A DNA stretch of 64,000 nt from assembly GCF_004793475.1 (NCBI RefSeq), contig NZ_SRYZ01000001.1, forward strand, positions 186,001 through 250,000. Reading direction: 5' to 3'. Source of the stretch: Bacteroides muris (ex Afrizal et al. 2022) (lineage in GTDB: Bacteria > Bacteroidota > Bacteroidia > Bacteroidales > Bacteroidaceae). Made by a program: the position numbers and the translations under genes. The stretch's first letter is position 1. Each line of letters opens with the position of its first letter. Under the pieces are notes generated by a model. That model made no database searches. It saw only the letters and a list, made by a program, of their open reading frames with translations, and had not been told where the DNA came from. This document shows, piece by piece, positions 44,280 to 53,378 of the stretch.

Positions 44280-45428
44280 TTAGTTGGCCAATTCCACTTT
44301 ATGAGTATAGTTCTCCACATTGAATATCACGCTGATTTTGGTGATGGCACCCGGATTGTGACCATCGGCCGCACCGTCGAACTCGTTATTCAACTTCCAC
44401 TTCTGATCCCACTGGTTGTCGGGAGTCTCCATGATATAGAAATAAGGATCTTCGGGAGTGGCTGCGCCCGGATTGGAGTCTGTGGTATTCTTGGTTCCCC
44501 AGAACTGTATGCTGCCGTCGGCATAGGTCATCAGAAACTTGTAACGTTGGTCGCGCCCCCATCCTTCTTGCTTGAACTCTATTTTATCCTGACCGCAGAA
44601 CACACCGTTTCCTACATAAGGCAACTCAAAGGTAGCAGAACCGCTCGGGCAGAAGTAGAATTCCAGCTTGCTCACCTCCTTGACGGTTACAGATGCAATG
44701 GAGAAATCCATTTCGATGCGGTAAACACCCGTCTTTTCCACTGTTGTTTCGCCTTCGCCTTCCATAATCCGGTTGCCGTTGATGTAGAATGTCTTGGCAC
44801 CTTCGGCTGCTCTATCTACCAGTTTGTAAGTCTTTCCACCTTCTAACTTCGTAAAGACTTCGAACTTGTCCTTTTCGGGTGAAGCACACGCCACAGCCTT
44901 GGAAGCATCCATACCACCTTCAGTAGCACTTCCGGTCAGGTAAAGCTGTGCCGGAATCTCTTCAAATCCCATCAAGCGAGTGATGGTGAGCTTCTTGCTT
45001 TCTTTCGCCATTACAGAATTCAAACCTCTGGACGCCATTACCGTCCAAACAAGAGTACCCGTCTCGCCACTGTTCAATCCGGCAGCCGCACCAACCTTGT
45101 TCAATATCTTGTGGCTGACGGTAGCATAGCTCAAAGAACCGCCATTGTCGGAAAGCACCTTGTAAATAGGCTTAGAAAAATCTCCTCCTTCCTTATCAAA
45201 TACCACTTCATAAAGAGGGGCGCCGCTATCTTCGGCCTTGGCCGATTCCCATTCAAAGAACAGGCTGGCGCTGGCCGACGATTGCAAGACCACCTCCTTG
45301 CCGTCAGTGGGTTCATACAACTGATTTACTGAAGAAACTTTGGAGTCCTTGTATTCCATGTCTTCCGTACAAGACGTAGCAAAGAGGACTGCCGAAAAAA
45401 GAGCTATTGTTGAGAATATAGTTTTCAT
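44280..45428 (-). CDS. SusE-like surface glycan-binding lipoprotein
   Basis: 382-residue lipoprotein with lipobox ATSC (Cys20) followed by TEDMEY, acidic as in surface-exposed proteins. The start at 45428 (MKTIFSTIALFSAVLFATSC) is preferred over an in-frame start ten codons earlier. An N-terminal SusE-type immunoglobulin-like domain (LFFEWESAKAEDSGAPLYEVVFD, LVWTVMASRGLNS) is followed by starch-binding-module-like repeats (QLYLTGSATEGG, YRIEMDFSIASVTV, YKFLMTYADGSIQFWG). It probably helps SusCD collect mannan at the surface. Position right after susD supports this. Confidence 0.85.
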   Translation of the reverse strand: MKTIFSTIALFSAVLFATSCTEDMEYKDSKVSSVNQLYEPTDGKEVVLQSSASASLFFEWESAKAEDSGAPLYEVVFDKEGGDFSKPIYKVLSDNGGSLSYATVSHKILNKVGAAAGLNSGETGTLVWTVMASRGLNSVMAKESKKLTITRLMGFEEIPAQLYLTGSATEGGMDASKAVACASPEKDKFEVFTKLEGGKTYKLVDRAAEGAKTFYINGNRIMEGEGETTVEKTGVYRIEMDFSIASVTVKEVSKLEFYFCPSGSATFELPYVGNGVFCGQDKIEFKQEGWGRDQRYKFLMTYADGSIQFWGTKNTTDSNPGAATPEDPYFYIMETPDNQWDQKWKLNNEFDGAADGHNPGAITKISVIFNVENYTHKVELAN

Positions 45429-45461
45429 TGTTCTTTTGTTTTTAATGAGTTTAGACACACG

Positions 45462-47072
45462 TTAATTTCCATATCCCGGATTGTTAGGTGCCAGATTAGG
45501 ATTCAAATTTATTTCACTGATAGGAACTGCCCAAAGGTAATCTCTTGCCTCCTCAAACTTGCGGGTGTCAAGCTTGTTCTCGTCCACGAAGCTTGCACCA
45601 CGCACCTTGCCCGACAAGTATTCGTTACCAGCCTTCCAACGCTTAATATCATACCAGCGCAAACCTTCCATCGCCATTTCTACACGACGTTCGTCGCGAA
45701 TAATCTGCCTCATCTCTTCCTTGCTCTTTCCGGCAGGAAAGTTCAAGGCTGCATCGGCAGTGAATCCGGCACGCTCACGGATGGGACGGATGGTCTTGTT
45801 CCATACCTCTTCAGTCATACCGCTTGTTTCGTGAACAGCCTCAGCATACATCAGCAAGATGTCAGCATAGCGCATGACAATGATATTCATACCGGAATTC
45901 TGGTCACCGGGAGCCTGCGGATTATAGTACTTACGGGTGAAATAACCGGTAGAAGTGCCGTTTCCACCACCATCATAGGCATCGGTTCCCGAACCCGGAC
46001 GGATGTTGATGACTACGTCCTTGCTACCATCGTCCACATTGCCGCTCCAGTCATAGCCATCATAAATGATAGTGGCTGTGAGACGTGGGTCACGATTGTC
46101 GTAAGGATAAGCAGCGTTATAATCTGTCCCGGCTTCGCTGATGGTCTTTCCGCTAAGCATCAGGTAGGTGTCTACCAACGATTGCTGCGGTACACGGCTC
46201 ACGGCACGTCCGCCTCTTGACAAAGGAATCATGTCTACCATCTCACCCCAAGTAATCAAATTGGGTACATAAGAACGGTCCATGATAATCTCTTCATTGT
46301 ACTCATTGGCTTCATCGAAAAGCCCGGCATAATCAGAAAACAGAGCGTAAGTACCATATTCGCCTTGCTTATTCATCAGGTTGTTGCAATAAAGCATCAC
46401 ATTGCTCCAGTCGCTATCCATCAGGTAGACCCGGGCCTGCAAAGCACAAACGGCACCTTTGGTAATCTTGCCCCTGTCTTCTTCGGGTAATTGGTCACGA
46501 GTGGGAAGCGCATCCTTGATGTCTTCCAATTCCTGATGAATGAAGCTGATAATAGTTTCGCGGTCCGTACGACTTACACTCCGCGATTCTTCCAGCGTGA
46601 TGTCTTCCGTAAAGAAAGGTACTGCACCATAAAGGTTAGTCAGGCGGAAGTAAAGGCTTGCGCGGATATAACGTATCTCAGCAATCATACGCGCTTTAAC
46701 AGATGCGTCCATGTTGGGTACCAGATCCACCTTTTCAAGAAACACGTGGCAGGTCTTTATACCTCCGTAAAGGTCTTTCCATTCGTTCTTGAAGATGTCG
46801 AGCGAGGGAGTGGCCATACCCTTGCGAATGGCACGTTGATCGTCCACACTGCGACCGTCGTAAGCGTTGTCACTCAAACTTTCATCGCTCCACATACGGC
46901 CTGCATTGTACATCTGGCTATAAGCCATGTTCACCACATACTGAGCCTTGGTGGTGGAAGTCCAATAGGAGTTATCCGTAAATTTGTTTGTCGGTGCGTT
47001 CTCCATCTCGTTGCAACTGCAAAGCATCAGAACAGCCATTCCGGCAAAAGCTATGTATTTTCTTAGTTTCAT
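45462..47072 (-). CDS. SusD-family glycan-binding lipoprotein (mannan PUL)
   Basis: 536-residue lid protein for the SusC channel encoded 15 bp upstream. The signal peptide ends LCSC (Cys20) and continues NEMENAPTNKFTD. Typical features: SYWTSTTKAQYVVNMAYSQMYNAG near the N-terminus, TPR-like helices (ARMIAEIRYIRASLYFRLTNLYG, ITKGAVCALQARVYLM), NIIVMRYADILLMYAEAVHE, and the C-terminal signature ERRVEMAMEGLRWYDIKRW ending NLAPNNPGYGN. Surface-exposed by analogy with other SusD proteins. The ligand is inferred to be an alpha-mannan from the neighbouring enzymes. Confidence 0.95.
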   Translation of the reverse strand: MKLRKYIAFAGMAVLMLCSCNEMENAPTNKFTDNSYWTSTTKAQYVVNMAYSQMYNAGRMWSDESLSDNAYDGRSVDDQRAIRKGMATPSLDIFKNEWKDLYGGIKTCHVFLEKVDLVPNMDASVKARMIAEIRYIRASLYFRLTNLYGAVPFFTEDITLEESRSVSRTDRETIISFIHQELEDIKDALPTRDQLPEEDRGKITKGAVCALQARVYLMDSDWSNVMLYCNNLMNKQGEYGTYALFSDYAGLFDEANEYNEEIIMDRSYVPNLITWGEMVDMIPLSRGGRAVSRVPQQSLVDTYLMLSGKTISEAGTDYNAAYPYDNRDPRLTATIIYDGYDWSGNVDDGSKDVVINIRPGSGTDAYDGGGNGTSTGYFTRKYYNPQAPGDQNSGMNIIVMRYADILLMYAEAVHETSGMTEEVWNKTIRPIRERAGFTADAALNFPAGKSKEEMRQIIRDERRVEMAMEGLRWYDIKRWKAGNEYLSGKVRGASFVDENKLDTRKFEEARDYLWAVPISEINLNPNLAPNNPGYGN

Positions 47073-47087
47073 AGTTATCTGTTGTTT

Positions 47088-50000
47088 TTAGAATTCAATG
47101 TCTATACCGAAACCGTAGTAACGGAGCGTCGGGTAGTTTCTACCGGAATTGGCGCCACTGTTACCCATCTTAGAGTCAAACTCAGAAGACTCGGGGTCAA
47201 TAAACGAATTGTTACTGAAGGTCAGCAAGTTTTGCCCGTTTACATAGATACGTGCCTTTTCCATGCCTACCTTGCGGCTCCATGTTCTAGGGAATGTGTA
47301 ACCAATCTGCAAGTTCTTCAGACGCAGGTATTTTCCATCCATCAAGAACAGGTCGGAACCTTGTCCGTTTCCGTAGTTGTTTCTGTTGGAAGTAGAACCC
47401 GGAGCAGTAAGTCTCGGCCAGCGTGCATCGATGTTGGTAGGAGTCCAGAAATCCAGTTGATGCTTATAGATGTTATAAGAGTAGTTGGCGTGGAACGGTT
47501 CAACCAATTCACCACGAAGCATCATGTCTCGCTTGCCCACACCCTGCCAGAACATACCGAAATCGAATCCTTTCCATTCCACATTGTAGTTGAAACCGAA
47601 AGTCAGGCGAGGGAAGGCGTTACCCAAGATGAACTTATCCTTCGAATCGATGATACCGTCTTCGTTACGGTCTACAAACTTCACGTCACCCGGCTGTACC
47701 TTTCCACCTACAGGGATAGCCGATGATTCAATCTCTTCATAGCTCTGGAAGAAACCGTCCATCTTGTAGCCGTAGTAAGACTCCAGCGGACAACCTTCAC
47801 GGGTGATGCGGCTCAACTCTTCTATCTGCGAAATTCTTTCGTGACCGGGGAATTTCAGTACCTCATTCCAAGAGTCACCAAGGTTGAAACTGAAGTTATG
47901 GTTTGCGGCTCCCGTCTTCAAACGATAGTTGATAGAGAAGTCCCAACCTTGGTTCTGCATCTCACCAATGTTGTCCATCGCCATATCCGTACCGAATACC
48001 GAAGGTACGAGAGGCTTCATCAAGATGTCGCTCGTACGCTTGTAGAAATAGTCGAACGTCACATTCAAAGCGTTATTGAAGAACGAAGCATCCACACCGA
48101 TATTGAAGGTCTTGGTCTTTTCCCAAGTCAAATTATCTTTACCTAACTTAAAACCTGCACCCGACACTGTCTGGTTGTTGTATGCGTAAGAGTTGTTGTA
48201 TAGTTCGTAGACGGTAAAGCGATCATAAGTACCGATAGACTGATTGCCCAGTATACCGAAAGAGGTACGCAACTTCAAATCGCCCACACGTTCTTTGTAG
48301 GTCTGCATGAAGTTCTCCTCGCTCAGGCGCCAGCCCAACGAAACAGAAGGGAAGAAACCCCAACGGTAGTCTTTATGGAACTTGGAAGAGGCATCATAAC
48401 GGAAGCTGAATTCAGCATAATATCTGTCTGCGTAAGAGTAGCCCACACGTCCCAACAAAGAAGTCAGACTGGTACGATTGGATCCGTCTACGAAAGTACT
48501 TCCGGTAATATTTCCTACAGTACTGTTGGTAATGTCTGTACCAATACCCAAGTCAGGGTCTACACCTTTCTTTTCAATATCATTGCTGAATGAAGTGAAG
48601 GATTCGTTGGTCACCCCGAAAAGTCCGGTGACATTGTGCTTGCCGAATGTCTTGTTGTAATCCAGCAATAATTGGGTATTGATGAGGTAGGCAGTGTGGT
48701 TCCAGTTGCTAGTTTTGTAGTCGGTATCCTTCACCGGACGCGGTTCGGTGGCCTCTTCATTCAAGTAATAGGCTACACCCAAATTGCGGGTAGAGCGCAT
48801 GTCGTTTATCACATCCGCACCCAACACTCCACGCAATTTCAATCCGTCAATAAGCCGGAATTCAGCATTGACATTAGCGTTCAGATAATTGTTACGGAAC
48901 TTGTTACGGCCACCGGCTTCCAATGCTCCCAATGGGTTGAATTCACTCAATACATCATTTAACAAATATCTTCCATCGTCCGATTTCATTTTGTAATAAT
49001 AATAAGTAGGTACACGGGCAGCATCCACTTCCAAACTTCCACCGGTGGTACTTACACTATTATTACGTGTATAAGCCAAAATAGCATTCAGTTTCAAACG
49101 TCCCACTTCTGTGCTAACATTGGTACGAAAATTATAACGCTGCACGCCAAAGTCACTGTTGCCCACATAATTACTTTCCTGGTCATAATAGCCCATGGAT
49201 ACCATATAAGTGGTTTTATCACTACCTCCGGATACACTTAGATTATAATTCTGCTGTAAGGCTGTGCGGACTATCTGATCAAAAAACCAGCTTTCTTCAT
49301 TTTGATGGGCAGCCAAGTCACGGATTTGATCGGGTGTATACAAAGGAGCCTCTCCGGCATTAGTGGCAGCCAAATTGCGCAAAGTAGCATTCTGATAACC
49401 TTTCACCGGCGAAAACAAGATATCCGGATTCTGCCATCCCATCATGCCACTTAACCGGACTGTCGCACGCTGGTTCTTCTTACCTTTCTTAGTAGTAACC
49501 AACACCACACCATTGGAAGAACGCGAACCATAAATAGCGGCTGTACCGGCATCCTTCAAGATAGAAATATTCTCAATATCATTGGGATTCAATTTATCGA
49601 AGCTACCGCCATCAGCTATCAATCCGTCGATAACGAAAAGCGGGCTGTTGTCGTTCACCGTACTGATACCACGGATATTGAAATTGGTTTTGCGGTCGTT
49701 CGGATTGCTGCTGCGCTGCTGGATAACCACATTGGGTGCAGCTCCTTGCAGGGCTTCGGTCATATTTGCCACGGGACGATCCTCAATCATGGAAGCTTTC
49801 ACCTGGTCTACGGCACCCACGGCACTCTTGCGAGTAGTAGTACCATAACCGATGACAATAACTTCATCTAGCACCTTGGTATCTTCTTTTAAGACAACAT
49901 TCAGTTGCTTTTGGTTTTTCACAGCAATTTCCTGAGTGGCATACCCCACATAGGAAAAGACGAGAACATCTTGGACACTACAAACAATGGAATAGTTTCC

Positions 50001-50264
50001 ATCCACATCTGTAATGGTACCCACACCTTCTTTACCCTTGACAGTAACACTTACTCCAATCAGGCTTTCGCCGGTGGCATCCTTAACGGAGCCTTTCACC
50101 GTGGCATTACTTTGCTGCGCCACGGCAACACTCTCCACATGGGCATAAGCAGCGGGAGCCTGCGCCAGCATAGTCACAGCGGGCAAGGCAATAAGCCAGA
50201 ACTTACAGTTCCCGCTTATCCGAGCCAGCAATGAACTTACTGTGTACACTCGATTCTTTTTCAT
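47088..50264 (-). CDS. SusC-family TonB-dependent transporter (mannan PUL)
   Basis: 1058-residue outer-membrane importer. The start at 50264 (MKKNRVYTVSSLLARIS...) gives a long signal peptide ending near PAAYAHV; a start 25 codons earlier would add a second hydrophobic stretch and is less likely. The carboxypeptidase-regulatory-like domain (VKGSVKDATGESLIGVSVTV) spans about 55-130, DEVIVIGYG follows at 133-141, then the plug (FNIRGISTVNDNSPLFVIDGL, SNGVVLVTTKKGKK) and a barrel ending GFGIDIEF with the terminal Phe. Partner of the SusD gene downstream. No clear promoter box in the 134-bp gap after GH125, so it may be read from upstream. Confidence 0.96.
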   Translation of the reverse strand: MKKNRVYTVSSLLARISGNCKFWLIALPAVTMLAQAPAAYAHVESVAVAQQSNATVKGSVKDATGESLIGVSVTVKGKEGVGTITDVDGNYSIVCSVQDVLVFSYVGYATQEIAVKNQKQLNVVLKEDTKVLDEVIVIGYGTTTRKSAVGAVDQVKASMIEDRPVANMTEALQGAAPNVVIQQRSSNPNDRKTNFNIRGISTVNDNSPLFVIDGLIADGGSFDKLNPNDIENISILKDAGTAAIYGSRSSNGVVLVTTKKGKKNQRATVRLSGMMGWQNPDILFSPVKGYQNATLRNLAATNAGEAPLYTPDQIRDLAAHQNEESWFFDQIVRTALQQNYNLSVSGGSDKTTYMVSMGYYDQESNYVGNSDFGVQRYNFRTNVSTEVGRLKLNAILAYTRNNSVSTTGGSLEVDAARVPTYYYYKMKSDDGRYLLNDVLSEFNPLGALEAGGRNKFRNNYLNANVNAEFRLIDGLKLRGVLGADVINDMRSTRNLGVAYYLNEEATEPRPVKDTDYKTSNWNHTAYLINTQLLLDYNKTFGKHNVTGLFGVTNESFTSFSNDIEKKGVDPDLGIGTDITNSTVGNITGSTFVDGSNRTSLTSLLGRVGYSYADRYYAEFSFRYDASSKFHKDYRWGFFPSVSLGWRLSEENFMQTYKERVGDLKLRTSFGILGNQSIGTYDRFTVYELYNNSYAYNNQTVSGAGFKLGKDNLTWEKTKTFNIGVDASFFNNALNVTFDYFYKRTSDILMKPLVPSVFGTDMAMDNIGEMQNQGWDFSINYRLKTGAANHNFSFNLGDSWNEVLKFPGHERISQIEELSRITREGCPLESYYGYKMDGFFQSYEEIESSAIPVGGKVQPGDVKFVDRNEDGIIDSKDKFILGNAFPRLTFGFNYNVEWKGFDFGMFWQGVGKRDMMLRGELVEPFHANYSYNIYKHQLDFWTPTNIDARWPRLTAPGSTSNRNNYGNGQGSDLFLMDGKYLRLKNLQIGYTFPRTWSRKVGMEKARIYVNGQNLLTFSNNSFIDPESSEFDSKMGNSGANSGRNYPTLRYYGFGIDIEF

Positions 50265-50398
50265 ATTTTTAAGATTAAACATTATAATAAATTGCGATAA
50301 GAGAAGAACACAAACAACATCAATGAGTAACCGATTCATGTAATCTGTGTTCCAATCTTTATTCTAACGCACTTTATTGATTTTAAATGATTTCTGTT

Positions 50399-51862
50399 TT
50401 ACAGACTGTTGAGCAAATTCACTTTACCCTCGTTCACCAATTTCAGAATCAGCTCTCCAAACAGCGTGTTCTGCCAAGCAAACCATGCTCGGGTAAAGTT
50501 AGCGGAGTCATCCTTGTGGAAAGACTCGTGCATGAATCCCGTACCGGCATCCGTATCCATCAGCATCTTGATGCAAGTCTTTATCTCCTCATCATTCTGG
50601 CTGGTGAATGCCTTCATCATGATACTCATGGGCCATACCATATCATAACCGATGTGCGGCCCCCCGATACCTTCGCCGGCTTTGCCTTTGAAGAAGTAAG
50701 GGTTACTGTCGCTCCACACAAAACGACGTGTATTCTGATAGATAGGGTCGTTTACGTCCACATCACCCAAATAAGGCATGGCAAGAAGGCTGGGGACATT
50801 GGCATCGTCCATCAACAGATGATTGCCGAATCCATCTACTTCAAATGCATAGATTGTTCCAAACTCGGGATGATTGTAAGTGGCATATTTCTTCAAGGCT
50901 GCCTCCACTTCAGCAGCCAAATCGGTACATTCCTTGGCCAAAGATGTTTCCTTGTTTACTTCCGTCAGAATTTCAGCAGCCTTTTTCAAAGAAGAGACAG
51001 CGAAAAAGTTGGAAGGAACCAGGTATTGAAGCGTAGTGGCATCGTCCGATGGGCGGAAAGCGGAAACGATCAGTCCCACCGGCTTGACCGGAGCACCCAA
51101 GCCGTCGTTATTCAACGTATCGAGGGCACGTTCCGTCTTGCGTTGGAAACGGTAAGGACCGACACCGTCCTTACGCTGCTGTTCCTTGAAAGTCTTCAGG
51201 ATAGCAGTAATTGCCCTCATCCATTCACCGTCGAAGATACTGCTGTCACCGGTTACTTTCCAATACTGGTAGGCCAGACGAAGCGGGTAACAAAGAGAAT
51301 CTATCTCCCATTTGCGCTCGTGCAGTTCAGGCTTCATGTCTGTCAAGTCAGTCATCCAGTTGCCACCCGTAGGTCCGTCGTTGAAAGCATTGGCATACGG
51401 ATCAATGTTGATGCAAAGGAACTGACGGCGGATGACACCTTCGAGCATCTCTTTCAATTGCGCATCATTGTTGGCCAGCTGCACATATGGCCACACCTGC
51501 GCACCGGAGTCGCGTAGCCACATAGCATGGATGTCACCGGTATAAACAAAAGTATCGGGTTTACCGTCCAGCATACGAAAGTGCACAGTAGTGTCAAGCG
51601 TATTAGGGAAGCAGTTCTCAAACATCCACGCCAACTTAGGATTGGTAAGCAGCTTCTTCACACGAAGAATCTCAGCTTCCACGGCTTTTGAGGTGAAAAG
51701 GCGTTTCTTCATTTTTGGACGATTGCTTTTATAAGCAGCGGTCATCTGAGCATAGTTCTCCACACAAGTGTTGTCACCTTTCAAGGTAAAAGTGTCTGCC
51801 TTGGCATAGCCCTGCATACAGAGCATGGCAACAGCGCACAAGGTAATGTTTCTCTTTTTCAT
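50399..51862 (-). CDS. GH125 exo-alpha-1,6-mannosidase
   Basis: 487-residue periplasmic enzyme that removes alpha-1,6-linked mannose from the non-reducing end of mannan fragments. Signal peptide MKKRNITLCAVAMLCMQGYAKA without a lipobox. (alpha/alpha)6-barrel family signatures: FVYTGDIHAMWLRDSGAQVWPY, ANAFNDGPTGGNW, GLIVSAFRPSDDATTLQYLVPSN (catalytic-acid region), and TGFMHESFHKDD (catalytic-base region). It lies 22 bp after a GH76 gene, the same neighbour pair known from alpha-mannan PULs of B. thetaiotaomicron. Confidence 0.95.
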   Translation of the reverse strand: MKKRNITLCAVAMLCMQGYAKADTFTLKGDNTCVENYAQMTAAYKSNRPKMKKRLFTSKAVEAEILRVKKLLTNPKLAWMFENCFPNTLDTTVHFRMLDGKPDTFVYTGDIHAMWLRDSGAQVWPYVQLANNDAQLKEMLEGVIRRQFLCINIDPYANAFNDGPTGGNWMTDLTDMKPELHERKWEIDSLCYPLRLAYQYWKVTGDSSIFDGEWMRAITAILKTFKEQQRKDGVGPYRFQRKTERALDTLNNDGLGAPVKPVGLIVSAFRPSDDATTLQYLVPSNFFAVSSLKKAAEILTEVNKETSLAKECTDLAAEVEAALKKYATYNHPEFGTIYAFEVDGFGNHLLMDDANVPSLLAMPYLGDVDVNDPIYQNTRRFVWSDSNPYFFKGKAGEGIGGPHIGYDMVWPMSIMMKAFTSQNDEEIKTCIKMLMDTDAGTGFMHESFHKDDSANFTRAWFAWQNTLFGELILKLVNEGKVNLLNSL

Positions 51863-51884
51863 TAGGTATGATTCGTTTTTTTAA

Positions 51885-53114
51885 TTATAAAGGCTGATTA
51901 GCGGACACGGCCAAACGCGCGTACATCTCTACCATGGCGGCCTGTGTCAGCAACCATTTACGATTGTCGCGGCTTTTGCCGGTGAAATCAGTATTGAAAA
52001 GGCCGTTATCTTCACGAGCATGTATCCAGGCATAGTCCAGGCTGCGGGCAAAGGAATCAAGATAAGCCTTGTTTCCGTCTGTCTGATAGAGCTCCATGAA
52101 ACCGCGCAACATAACAGCGGTGAACCACACATCGCCCTTCTTCAGCATATGAAACGGGGCTCCCTGTTCGGGGGTGAATTCCATGAAAAAATAATTATGA
52201 CAAGCGGCGGCAATCGCTTGCGCATCCTTCAGATACTGCTCATTGCCGGTAAGCTGATAGAGCAAGGCAGCCGACTGCATCATCTGACCGCTGTTATAGG
52301 CAAATTTGGCACGTCCTATCTCACCGTCCAAACGCATGTTGTCGAAGTAAAGACAATCTGTTGTGTCCTGCAATGTTGCTTTAGTCCATTCGTACAAGCT
52401 CTTCCCTTTCTCAAAATAAGAGCTGTCTCGCGTAGCCTTGAAAAGTTTCAGGGCAAAGACGGAACCTGGGGCGTTGGAACAAGTGTTCTTTGATTCTTTC
52501 TTCTGTTCGCACCAGTATATACCCCCTCCCAAACAATCATCCATACCGCTTTCTATAAACTTCCAGATAAGCTTGGCGCTCTGCAGATAGTTCTCTTGGC
52601 GGGTCATCTGATAGACGTCCGCGAAGTCGATGCCGAGCCACACGTTGTCATCATAAAAACGGTCGGACAACGGAGCGTCCTTGATGTAAGAAGCATATGC
52701 TTCGGGCATGCGACAGGTATCGAAATATTCAGCAAGTCCCGGAAGCACTTTCTCATCAAGTAACTTCTGATAGTTCCCGAAATCTTTCTTGTTATCTTTA
52801 GTAGCCTCCATCAGCGCATTCACTGCGGAGAAGGTACCGGAATAAGGCCACAAATAAGAGTAGAGATTGGGACGGTTCTTCTGTTCCTCGGAAGCCAGAT
52901 AAGTGGCGGTATAGCCTTCCACGTCCGAAGGGTAATTCTCACGCAACAGACAAGTGCCCGGTGCAGAATAGTGAGCATATAAGGAATCAAGTGTTTGTGT
53001 TGATCTGACCAGCATTACGTTGTCCGCTACAGCCGGTTCTTTCTGTGTCTTGCATCCGGTTACTGCCAGGGCGCATGCCAACAGGCAGAAAAGTGCTTTC
53101 TTGGAATTTTTCAT
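51885..53114 (-). CDS. GH76 alpha-1,6-mannanase lipoprotein, probably periplasmic
   Basis: 409-residue second GH76 enzyme. The start at 53114 (MKNSKKALFCLLACALAVTGC) gives a lipoprotein signal with Cys21; upstream in-frame codons overlap the promoter and are rejected. KTQKEP follows the cysteine, without acidic residues, so it should be kept in the periplasm, unlike the other GH76. Catalytic aspartate pair in FYDDNVWLGIDFADVYQMT; GGGIYWCEQKKESKNTCSNAPGSVFALKLF and YFDNMRLDGEIGRAKFAYNSGQMM are family regions. It likely shortens imported mannan for GH125. Own -7 box at 53198-53205. Confidence 0.93.
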   Translation of the reverse strand: MKNSKKALFCLLACALAVTGCKTQKEPAVADNVMLVRSTQTLDSLYAHYSAPGTCLLRENYPSDVEGYTATYLASEEQKNRPNLYSYLWPYSGTFSAVNALMEATKDNKKDFGNYQKLLDEKVLPGLAEYFDTCRMPEAYASYIKDAPLSDRFYDDNVWLGIDFADVYQMTRQENYLQSAKLIWKFIESGMDDCLGGGIYWCEQKKESKNTCSNAPGSVFALKLFKATRDSSYFEKGKSLYEWTKATLQDTTDCLYFDNMRLDGEIGRAKFAYNSGQMMQSAALLYQLTGNEQYLKDAQAIAAACHNYFFMEFTPEQGAPFHMLKKGDVWFTAVMLRGFMELYQTDGNKAYLDSFARSLDYAWIHAREDNGLFNTDFTGKSRDNRKWLLTQAAMVEMYARLAVSANQPL

Positions 53115-53197
53115 CTTTTTCAACGGCATTAAATTGTTTGACTTGTTTTTCACTCCATCACGGGAGCCTTCTATATAAACCCTATTAAAAACGATTG

Positions 53198-53205
53198 CAA
53201 AAATA
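53198..53205 (-). promoter_or_regulatory. Predicted promoter of the GH76-GH125(-susC) unit
   Basis: The minus strand reads TATTTTTG at the -7 position, with TTG 18 bases upstream, close to the Bacteroides -33/-7 arrangement. It lies 84 bases before the GH76 start and after a terminator that closes the GH38 transcript. Confidence 0.55.
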
Positions 53206-53317
53206 GGCAGTAAGACTAAAAGCCAACTATAAATCCATGACATTACCGTCCACATTCCGGACATGGCAGAATTTTGAAACAAGTTTGTCACAAAATGAAT
53301 ACAGTAAACCCGCATCT

Positions 53318-53352
53318 AAAAAATCAGCGGATACGTACTAAAACGTACCCGC
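53318..53352 (-). terminator. Terminator of the GH38 gene
   Basis: 10-bp stem ACGTACCCGC against GCGGATACGT (one G-T pair), 6-base loop, followed on the minus strand by TGATTTTTT. It starts 27 bases after the GH38 stop. Confidence 0.75.
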
Positions 53353-53378
53353 TTTAGAGATAAAGAAGCGACTCCTAT

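Noticed and set aside
53115..53315. Upstream extension of the periplasmic GH76 with an extra hydrophobic segment
   Set aside because: It overlaps the predicted promoter, and the internal start gives a textbook lipoprotein signal.
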